Positions 33,255 through 39,643 of a stretch of DNA of 39,643 nucleotides are shown here, in pieces. The translations under genes were made by a program, and so were the position numbers. The notes under the pieces are model-generated. The model was not told the DNA's origin, did not search any database, and was given only the letters and a program-made list of their open reading frames with translations. The stretch's first letter is position 1. Each line of letters starts with the position of its first letter. The stretch covers positions 1-39,643 of the forward strand of contig CACZPU010000052.1 in assembly GCA_902783165.1 (NCBI GenBank), in the 5' to 3' direction. Origin of the DNA: an uncultured Prevotellaceae bacterium (GTDB lineage: Bacteria; Bacteroidota; Bacteroidia; Bacteroidales; Bacteroidaceae).

Positions 33255-34751
33255 ATGGAACTATCTTCTTTTATCAAAATCAATCCAGCCGACACGGTGG
33301 TTGTATGCCTTCGTCCTATGAAAAAGGGTGAGGTCATCGAAGTAGACAACAAGGAAATCCAGCTTCTTCAGGATACTCCCATGGGTCATAAGGTTCTCAT
33401 TAAAGATGCCAATATGGGAGAAAACATTATCAAGTATGGTTATCCCATTGGACATGCACGCGAGGATTTGAAAACAGGTCAGTGGGTTAACGAGAACAAT
33501 CTGAAAACCAATCTGTCTGGCAAACTGTCTTATGAGTATCATCCCGTTGATGAGAAATTGAATATTGCCAAGGATGAGAGGATGTTCAATGGATATGTTA
33601 GAAACAACGGTGAAGTTGGTATTCGTAATGAGATATGGATTGTGCCAACAGTAGGATGTGTCAATGGTATTGCGGAGAAGCTGGCAAGCCGTCTGGCCGA
33701 AGAAACAGGCTTGCAGGGCATTGACGCTGTTCATGCATGGCATCACAACTATGGTTGTTCGCAATTGAGCGAAGACCACGAAAACACTCGTAAAGTGTTA
33801 CGTGACATTGTCTTGCATCCCAATGCAGGAGGCGTACTTGTACTATCCTTAGGTTGTGAGAACAATCAGCCGGAAGATTTCATGGAGATGCTTGGCGACT
33901 ATGATAAGAATCGTATTAAACTGCTTGTCACACAACGTGTTGAAGGCGATGAAGTCGAAGAAGGTATGCGCATCTTGCGTGACCTTTATAAGATAGCTCG
34001 CGAAGACAAACGCCAACCTTGTCCTTTGAGCGAATTGCGTGTCGGACTAAAGTGTGGCGGTAGCGATGGTTTCAGTGGTATCACTGCAAATCCGCTTGTT
34101 GGCGAATTCTCCGATTTCTTGGTGGCTCAGGGTGGAACCAGCATTCTTACAGAAGTACCTGAGATGTTTGGCGCAGAAACCATCTTGATGAACAGATGTG
34201 AAAACAACGAATTGTTCGAACAGACCGTGAAACTTGTCAACGACTTCAAAGAATATTTCCTCAGCCACGGTGAACCAGTCGGCGAAAATCCATCTCCTGG
34301 AAACAAGGCCGGTGGCATCTCTACGCTCGAGGACAAAGCTCTTGGATGTACACAGAAATGTGGTCGTGCACCTGTCAGCGGTGTGCTTGGCTATGGCGAC
34401 CGTCTTAAAGTGAAAGGTCTGAATCTTCTTTCTGCCCCAGGCAACGATTTGGTTGCAAGCACGGCATTGGCATCGGCAGGTTGCCAGATTGTTCTTTTCA
34501 CCACAGGACGCGGAACACCTTTTGGCACTTTCATTCCCACCATGAAGATTTCAACCAATAGCAACTTATACAAGAACAAGCCCAATTGGATTGACTTCAA
34601 TGCTGGTGAATTGGTCGAAGGAAAGCCAATGTCGGAAGTGCTCGACAAGTTCATCAACAAAATCATTGCTGTTGCAAATGGTGAAAAAGCTCGCAACGAA
34701 GAAAACGGATATCGTGAGATTTCCATCTTCAAGAATGGCGTAACCTTGTAA
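33255..34751 (+). CDS. uxaA: Altronate dehydratase (UxaA family)
   Basis: This 498-aa protein joins an N-terminal SAF-type domain (1-95) to the large catalytic domain of the UxaA/GarD family. Typical segments are NYGCSQLSEDHE near residue 165, LSLGCENNQPE near 197, GLKCGGSDGFSGITANP near 268, and CTQKCGRAPVSG near 364. It would dehydrate D-altronate to 2-keto-3-deoxygluconate, the KdgK substrate. Galactarate dehydratase (GarD) is an alternative, but kdgK and eda favour altronate. It lies 46 bp after the regulator with no promoter between. Confidence 0.88.
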   Translation: MELSSFIKINPADTVVVCLRPMKKGEVIEVDNKEIQLLQDTPMGHKVLIKDANMGENIIKYGYPIGHAREDLKTGQWVNENNLKTNLSGKLSYEYHPVDEKLNIAKDERMFNGYVRNNGEVGIRNEIWIVPTVGCVNGIAEKLASRLAEETGLQGIDAVHAWHHNYGCSQLSEDHENTRKVLRDIVLHPNAGGVLVLSLGCENNQPEDFMEMLGDYDKNRIKLLVTQRVEGDEVEEGMRILRDLYKIAREDKRQPCPLSELRVGLKCGGSDGFSGITANPLVGEFSDFLVAQGGTSILTEVPEMFGAETILMNRCENNELFEQTVKLVNDFKEYFLSHGEPVGENPSPGNKAGGISTLEDKALGCTQKCGRAPVSGVLGYGDRLKVKGLNLLSAPGNDLVASTALASAGCQIVLFTTGRGTPFGTFIPTMKISTNSNLYKNKPNWIDFNAGELVEGKPMSEVLDKFINKIIAVANGEKARNEENGYREISIFKNGVTL

Positions 34752-34766
34752 CACCTTTTTGAGACG

Positions 34767-36047
34767 ATGAGCATAAAGAAGGGATTGTTTGCATTGTCAC
34801 CGCTTTTGGTGTTTGTGTTGCTTTATTTGGTCACGTCGCTCATTGCCGGTGACTTCTATAAAGTACCCATTACCGTGGCATTCATGATTGCAAGCGTTTA
34901 TGCCATTGCCGTTTCGGGCAGTTACACCCTTCAGAAGCGAATCGAGACATATAGCAAAGGGGCGGGAACAGGTAGCTTGATGTTGATGCTTTGGATATTT
35001 GTCATGGCAGGTGCTTTTGCCAACAGTGCCAAGACTATTGGAAGCATTGATGCAACGGTGAATCTCACATTGAGCGTTCTTCCTGGCAACATGTTGCTTG
35101 CAGGATTGTTTCTTGCTGCCTGTTTCATCTCCATTTCCATCGGGACAAGTGTTGGAACCATTGTTGCTTTGGTTCCTATAGCTGCTGGTATTGCCCAATC
35201 AACCGAGCTCAGCATTGCTCTGCTCACAGCGGTTGTGGTGGGCGGTTCCTTTTTTGGAGACAACTTGTCTTTTATCTCCGATACGACCATTGTGGCAACA
35301 AGCACACAGGGTTGCAGAATGAGCGATAAATTCCGTGTGAATTTCTTTATTGTCATGCCTGCGGCCATGCTCATCTTGCTCATCTATTTGCTGATGGGTC
35401 TCCATGTGCAGTCGCCAACAACTATTCCAAGCGTTGATTATCTGAAGGTGACACCTTATATAGTTGTTCTCGTGACAGCCATTCTTGGCATGAATGTCAT
35501 GGCTGTGCTCACGCTTGGATTAGCCATGTCGGGCATTATTGGCATCTCCACTGGTACCTTCGACCTGTTTGGTTGGTTCGATTCCATGGGAAAAGGCATA
35601 TTGGGCATGGGCGAATTAATCATTATCACCATGATGGCCGGCGGCTTGCTCGAGATTGTTCGCTTGAATGGTGGCATCGATTTTATTATTGAGAGTATCT
35701 CGCGTCATATCAAAAACAAGCGAGGCGCGGAATTGTCTATTGCGTCACTGGTTTGTCTTACCGACATTTGTACAGCCAACAATACGGTCGCCATCCTTAC
35801 TGTTGGAGGAATTGCCAAGCAGATAGGTGATAAGTTTGGCGTGGACAACCGTAAATGTGCAAGCATTCTCGACACGTTCTCGTGTTTCATGCAGGGGCTT
35901 CTGCCTTATGGCGCCCAGATGTTGATGGCAGCGGGACTAGCTTCAATCAATCCTATCGTGATTATTCCTTATTTATACTATCCGATGGCGCTTGGTGTGA
36001 TAGCCTTTCTTAGCATTCTTTTTAAGTTTCCCAGGAGGTATAGCTAA
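34767..36047 (+). CDS. NhaC-family transporter
   Basis: This 426-aa integral membrane protein has about 10-11 hydrophobic segments and the NhaC-type signatures SISIGTSVGTIVALVPIA (about residues 111-128) and GGSFFGDNLSFISDTTIVAT (about 153-172). Family members are usually annotated as Na+/H+ antiporters. It is placed 15 bp after uxaA in a uronate operon with no other transporter in the window, so sugar-acid uptake or export coupled to an ion is a plausible alternative. Its stop codon overlaps the next start by one base. Confidence 0.85.
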   Translation: MSIKKGLFALSPLLVFVLLYLVTSLIAGDFYKVPITVAFMIASVYAIAVSGSYTLQKRIETYSKGAGTGSLMLMLWIFVMAGAFANSAKTIGSIDATVNLTLSVLPGNMLLAGLFLAACFISISIGTSVGTIVALVPIAAGIAQSTELSIALLTAVVVGGSFFGDNLSFISDTTIVATSTQGCRMSDKFRVNFFIVMPAAMLILLIYLLMGLHVQSPTTIPSVDYLKVTPYIVVLVTAILGMNVMAVLTLGLAMSGIIGISTGTFDLFGWFDSMGKGILGMGELIIITMMAGGLLEIVRLNGGIDFIIESISRHIKNKRGAELSIASLVCLTDICTANNTVAILTVGGIAKQIGDKFGVDNRKCASILDTFSCFMQGLLPYGAQMLMAAGLASINPIVIIPYLYYPMALGVIAFLSILFKFPRRYS

Positions 36048-36877
36048 TGTTCAATTATATCATCAATAACAATCTCTTCCGCCTGCTCCGAGCTGGCGCA
36101 TTTGCAGAGAAAGAATCCCTGGAGCCTATGTCCACCTTCAAATGGAACAGGCTCTTGCAGATTGCCGAAGTGCAGGATGTGGCAGAGGTTGTCAAAGCAG
36201 GGTTGACACGTTGCAAAGACGATCGTTGTATTGATATCAACAATCCTGTTTTTTCTGCTTTTTTTGAACGGACAGATACTCATCACACAGGCATATCGGG
36301 AGGGAACATCAACTACGGGAAAGTCCGTCTTTCCAATTCTTACCTGAATTGGCGCCTGAAGAAGATATTGAAAGAAAGTGCCAACAACGAGGATGTGACC
36401 AAAGAATCGTTGCAACTTCTCCTTATGATTGTGCATAATACCAACCAGACACTCAACAGAGGCATTACGTTGAAGGGGATTATCGAATTAGGATTGTTTC
36501 TTCGTAACAGTGGCCACAAGGTGAACTTTGTGGCATTGGAATCATGGCTTCATAAGTTGGGACTTGTTCGTATGGCAAATCTTCAGGGAACGGTATTGAT
36601 AGAATTTCTTCATTTTGACAATGATGAAATACCTTTTATGCAGAGAGAAGAACCGACAGGACGCTATTTGACACAAAAATCGCTTGTCCACACTGCGGAG
36701 GACACTGCGGAGAATTGGCATTTCCGTATGCGAACCAATGGCATGGTTGAAAACAACAACCGCGTGTTGCGCCGGAATCTCAGGCGAAGCATGCGCTACA
36801 TGCGCTTCAATCCGTTCGAAACAACCAGCAATTTCTTCTCTTCGTTTGCAAGAAGCCTGTCAGAAATTGAAGAATAA
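36047..36877 (+). CDS. Hypothetical protein resembling a nucleotidyltransferase (NTP_transf_5) without its catalytic core
   Basis: This 276-aa, mainly helical protein is unnamed. Its N-terminus (LFRLLRAGAF, FKWNRLLQIAEVQDVAEVV) and later half (LLLMIVHNTNQTLNRGITLKG, IIELGLFLRNSG, ALESWLHKLGL) resemble by eye the helices flanking the fold in NTP_transf_5-type nucleotidyltransferases. The central part has no GG/GS plus DxD catalytic motif. The C-terminus is Arg-rich (RRNLRRSMRYMRFNPF). The start overlaps the nhaC stop (TAATG), and a perfect AGGAGGT (36033-36039) lies 7 bp upstream. Similarity is weak and function unknown. Confidence 0.65.
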   Translation: MFNYIINNNLFRLLRAGAFAEKESLEPMSTFKWNRLLQIAEVQDVAEVVKAGLTRCKDDRCIDINNPVFSAFFERTDTHHTGISGGNINYGKVRLSNSYLNWRLKKILKESANNEDVTKESLQLLLMIVHNTNQTLNRGITLKGIIELGLFLRNSGHKVNFVALESWLHKLGLVRMANLQGTVLIEFLHFDNDEIPFMQREEPTGRYLTQKSLVHTAEDTAENWHFRMRTNGMVENNNRVLRRNLRRSMRYMRFNPFETTSNFFSSFARSLSEIEE

Positions 36878-36879
36878 AC

Positions 36880-36907
36880 AAGAAGGGAGTCAAACGACTC
36901 CCTTCTT
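36880..36907. terminator. Bidirectional terminator between the uxaA run and GH36
   Basis: AAGAAGGGAGTC (36880-36891) and GACTCCCTTCTT (36896-36907) form a perfect 12-bp stem with an AAAC loop. TTTT follows on the plus strand and TTGTTTATT on the minus strand. It sits between two convergent stop codons (36877 and 36929). Confidence 0.9.
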
Positions 36908-36928
36908 TTATTGAATTAATAATGACAC

Positions 36929-39127
36929 TTATTCTGCTGTCAGCTCAAATACACAACTGTTGTAATCCTTTTCCAGAGGTAAGTACAGTCCTTGTTCCAT
37001 CAGGAGTTTTCCGGTGAAAACCCTACCGCTAAGTGGTGATGGCTTGCTGCCCACTTTCACATTCAGTTCACGTAGACGGTAGTTCTTTTTAGCATCGAGA
37101 CCGGCTAAGCGAATGCGTGGAGTCTTCATGTTGTAAAGGAACTGTATGCGATGAGCAAACAACACGGCTTTGTCCTTGTTGTCGTTGGTGTACATGAGCG
37201 AGGCAATGCCCTGATTGTCGTATGGAGAAATCAATCGATAAAGATTGCCCAACTGTATCAGTTCGCGCAGCGGTTTATAGTCGTTGATGCAACGGCGACA
37301 CTGTTCACGTTCCTCATCAGTCATTTTACGTGGCTGAAGTTCTATGCCAAGACGACCAGACATCGCAACATCAGTGCGGAATTTAATGGGTGTGGCGCGT
37401 CCGGTGTTCCAATAGGGTGAGTGGCCGATATGCTGTGCCATGGCATTCGACGGGAAGAAATAGCTTGTTCCCCATTGAATGAATACGCGCTGATAGGGGT
37501 CGTTGTTGTCACTCGTCCAGAACTCTTCAAAATACGGTAACAGACCATAGTTCACTCTTCCGCCACCACTTGAACAGTCTTGTATCACCAGATGTGGATA
37601 TTTGGCACGAATCCTCTCCAGTGTCTTTATCAATCCACGGTGATACTCTATATAAAGATGGCTCTGTTTGTTGGCAGGAAGATAGTTGCTGCCGAAATTC
37701 TGCAACCCACAATTGGCATCCCACTTGATATATGATATGTCAGGGTTCTCGGTCATCAGGTTGTCTACAACGTTGAACACAAAGTCCTGCACTTTCGGAT
37801 TGCAGAGGTCGAGCAGCATCTGCGTGCCGCCACGCCCCAATTTCAGTTCGCGGTTTTTCTCTTTGAGCACCCAATCAGGATGATTCTCAAAGAATTCACT
37901 CTTTGTGTTAGAGCTTTCCGGCTCTATCCAAATACCGAAATCTATGCCAAGGCTTTTGGCCTTCTTCACAAGCGATGCAATGCCGTTGGGCAGTTTCTTC
38001 TTGTCCACCATCCAGTCACCCAATGTTGTCACGTCATCGTTACGCTGATATTTGTCGCCAAACCAACCATCGTCCATCACGAACAGCTCGCCGCCCATCG
38101 ATTTGATATCTTCCATCATCTGGAACATACCTTCTTCCTTAATGTCAAAATAGACGCCTTCCCATGAATTCAGCAGTATCTTTCTTGTTTTGTCTCCTTG
38201 ATGAAGCCATCCTTCATGTCTTGCCCATCGATGGAAGTTTCTCGACACACCGCTCATTCCTTCATCAGAAATTGTGAACGCCAATTTTGGAGTGGTGAAT
38301 ACTTCTTTAGGCTCAAGAATATACTCGGTTGTTTGCGGGTCAATGCCTGCATGGAAATGGGCGAATTGGTTGTCACCGGAATTGTTCACCCGCAATTCGT
38401 AGTTACCGCTCCAGCACAATGCAGCACCTATGACGCGCCCCGTATTCTCCTGTGGCTTGCCATCGAGTGAAATCATCATCTCGGGGGCATCGTTGTGGGC
38501 ATTGCGCACCCCGTCGGCATTGCGCACAATCTTCAGCCCCGGGTTTATTTGCTCGCAAGTAGGGTAGGTCTCTGCGCTCCAGTTTCCGTGCATATGAATC
38601 ATATACAGATTCCCTTGTGGTATGGCCAGATGGCCAGAGTCGTATCGCTTCAGAACAATTGCTTTCTTCTCCTTGTGTGTTATTTCCATCCATGTCTCAA
38701 TCATATCCACTGTTTTATATGCTTTGTAAAACAGTTTCATGCTGACAGGATATTGCTTGTCCGAAAGACAAATGGTGGTTAACATGGCATTTCCTTCGGC
38801 AGTGGTGCTCACATCATCGACAGTAGGGTAGAGTGTCCATTGTCCATCGGCATGCAACACTTGAATGGCAGCGAGGTCCATCATATTGTCTTGTCCGAAA
38901 GCGGGATAAGCAGGTTGGTTCAAGTCCATGCTTGTACCAGCAATCTGCTCTACTTCGTTGTTGTTGAGTAGTTCTCCGAAATACGATTGTTTCAGTTTGC
39001 CAGCATCATCAACACGCAACACCAGCGATGTGTTTGGTGTGTTCACTACTATATTGCCTTGCCATGCCATCATAGGAACAGACGCCATCAGAGCAAGGAA
39101 AACCATTGTTACGACAGATTTCTTCAT
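36929..39127 (-). CDS. Secreted GH36 alpha-galactosidase
   Basis: This 732-aa enzyme begins with a signal peptide (about 1-21). An N-terminal beta-sandwich (25-310) precedes the TIM barrel with MDDGWFG (351-357), nucleophile Asp470 in YIKWDANCG, CSSGGGR (518-524) and acid/base Asp540 in WTSDNND, then a C-terminal beta domain. It should cleave alpha-1,6-galactosides such as raffinose or melibiose. The start at 39127 is chosen because the longer frame overlaps the -7 element. It is monocistronic with a promoter upstream and a shared terminator. Confidence 0.92.
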   Translation of the reverse strand: MKKSVVTMVFLALMASVPMMAWQGNIVVNTPNTSLVLRVDDAGKLKQSYFGELLNNNEVEQIAGTSMDLNQPAYPAFGQDNMMDLAAIQVLHADGQWTLYPTVDDVSTTAEGNAMLTTICLSDKQYPVSMKLFYKAYKTVDMIETWMEITHKEKKAIVLKRYDSGHLAIPQGNLYMIHMHGNWSAETYPTCEQINPGLKIVRNADGVRNAHNDAPEMMISLDGKPQENTGRVIGAALCWSGNYELRVNNSGDNQFAHFHAGIDPQTTEYILEPKEVFTTPKLAFTISDEGMSGVSRNFHRWARHEGWLHQGDKTRKILLNSWEGVYFDIKEEGMFQMMEDIKSMGGELFVMDDGWFGDKYQRNDDVTTLGDWMVDKKKLPNGIASLVKKAKSLGIDFGIWIEPESSNTKSEFFENHPDWVLKEKNRELKLGRGGTQMLLDLCNPKVQDFVFNVVDNLMTENPDISYIKWDANCGLQNFGSNYLPANKQSHLYIEYHRGLIKTLERIRAKYPHLVIQDCSSGGGRVNYGLLPYFEEFWTSDNNDPYQRVFIQWGTSYFFPSNAMAQHIGHSPYWNTGRATPIKFRTDVAMSGRLGIELQPRKMTDEEREQCRRCINDYKPLRELIQLGNLYRLISPYDNQGIASLMYTNDNKDKAVLFAHRIQFLYNMKTPRIRLAGLDAKKNYRLRELNVKVGSKPSPLSGRVFTGKLLMEQGLYLPLEKDYNSCVFELTAE

Positions 39128-39187
39128 AGGTTTGTCTTTTAAATATAATAATGTGTTATTGTTTGTCAGGTGGTAGTCATTCTTTTG

Positions 39188-39218
39188 CAAAAATAAAAAT
39201 ATCTTTTCAATTTTACAA
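39188..39218 (-). promoter_or_regulatory. Promoter of the GH36 gene
   Basis: On the minus strand TTG (39218-39216) and TATTTTTG (39195-39188) are separated by 20 bp. RNA would start near 39182 with a 55-nt leader. Confidence 0.65.
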
Positions 39219-39460
39219 CTTTTTGTTCTTTAAATTATTTCTTGCGTCAAAATTGTATTTGCATTGGCAAACAAAGTATTATTTTGCTTTTTTCTTCATT
39301 GATTCCAATCTATCTGTTTGGTCGTTTATAAACAGAATTGTCAGCAATGTTGTCACAAATAAGGTCAGCTGGTTATCTCTTTCTAATCTTACAAAATGCA
39401 AATAACCCACACTAAACTCTTATTTTGTTGTTTGTCAGTGTTTTGCAATATTTCATCCTA

Positions 39461-39496
39461 CACTGTAACCCACACTGTATCCCGCACTGAATCCCA
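39461..39496. repeat. Three tandem 12-bp repeats
   Basis: CACTGTAACCCA, CACTGTATCCCG and CACTGAATCCCA follow each other directly. A related CACTAAACTC segment lies near 39409. The unit length is a codon multiple, but no reading frame with a start and support covers it. Confidence 0.8.
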
Positions 39497-39599
39497 CTTC
39501 GGTGTTTATTGTTTATCCACAGAGAGCGCGGTGTTCATGGCGTATTTTTTCATGTGTATAACACTTTGTCGGAGGATTGGTGGCAGATATTCTCGAAAA

Positions 39600-39631
39600 T
39601 TTGGAAATCGAAGGTTTTTGTTGTATCTTTG
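39600..39631 (+). promoter_or_regulatory. Promoter directed out of the window
   Basis: TTTG (39600-39603), a 20-bp spacer and TATCTTTG (39624-39631) match the consensus. The transcript would start near 39638 and serve a gene beyond the right edge. Confidence 0.75.
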
Positions 39632-39643
39632 TAGTTGGAATCC

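Larger units (their letters stand above)
39219..39643. other. Non-coding right end
   Basis: About 425 bp without a credible gene. It holds the 12-bp triple repeat at 39461-39496, a TTATCCACAG motif at 39513-39522 that resembles a DnaA box (not supported by further copies), and a promoter that points rightwards out of the window. Confidence 0.55.

Noticed and set aside
39151-39405. 84-codon frame on the plus strand at the right end
   Set aside because: It begins inside the GH36 leader on the opposite strand and crosses the GH36 promoter. The translation is hydrophobic without domain-like pattern.
39513-39522. TTATCCACAG as a DnaA box of a replication origin
   Set aside because: Only one copy was seen, with no cluster and no dnaA or AT-rich unwinding element next to it.

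Overview
The window reads as a chromosomal segment of a member of the Bacteroidota, most likely a Prevotella/Segatella-like member of the Bacteroidales. The basis is repeated -33/-7 promoters of the TTTG-(18 to 20)-TAnnTTTG type, the gene order dnaN, exonuclease, coaBC, DUF4835 and recN, a DUF3127 protein, a 29-residue mS38-like ribosomal protein gene, a DUF5112/DUF5113-type sensor kinase and several secreted glycoside hydrolases. The assignment is an inference from gene content. No rRNA gene, phage, transposase or CRISPR array is present. About 30 protein genes and one tRNA are supported. Two of the proteins, of 29 and 45 residues, are easily missed because of their size.

Left part (1-8.6 kb). 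A short tandem-repeat tract and a tRNA-Val(CAC) converge on a leftward run: clpC, a secreted GH29 alpha-L-fucosidase, cutC, leuA, leuC and leuD. Gaps in this run are small (2 bp between clpC and the fucosidase, a 4-bp overlap between leuA and leuC) and I see no internal promoter. leuB is not in the window.

Housekeeping block (8.7-18.5 kb, leftward). One unit is dnaN, an ExoX-like 3'-5' exonuclease, coaBC, DUF4835, recN and a periplasmic protease-like/TPR protein whose catalytic triad looks dead. A second unit starts at an HU-family gene with its own promoter and continues into a 29-aa ribosomal-type protein and ribonuclease G. Divergent from dnaN is a DUF3127 OB-fold protein whose C-terminus mimics the SSB tail.

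Middle (19.1-25.1 kb, rightward). After a non-coding region rich in inverted repeats come a secreted GH2 enzyme and a second secreted GH29 fucosidase, then NADP-type glutamate dehydrogenase with its own promoter and terminator.

Uronate block (25.2-36.9 kb). Two divergent transcripts share a regulatory region with matching 13-bp candidate operators. Leftward run kdgK, a DUF4177 micro-protein, eda, a 1174-aa two-module sensor kinase, its response regulator and a short AbgT-like membrane protein. Rightward run a LacI-family regulator, an altronate dehydratase (uxaA), an NhaC-family transporter and a protein resembling a nucleotidyltransferase without its catalytic core. UxaA, KdgK and Eda form the lower uronate pathway (altronate to KDG to KDPG to pyruvate plus glyceraldehyde-3-phosphate). 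The upper enzymes UxaC and UxaB are not present here.

Right end. A secreted GH36 alpha-galactosidase faces left. It is followed by about 500 bp of non-coding DNA with a 12-bp triple repeat and a well-formed promoter pointing out of the window.
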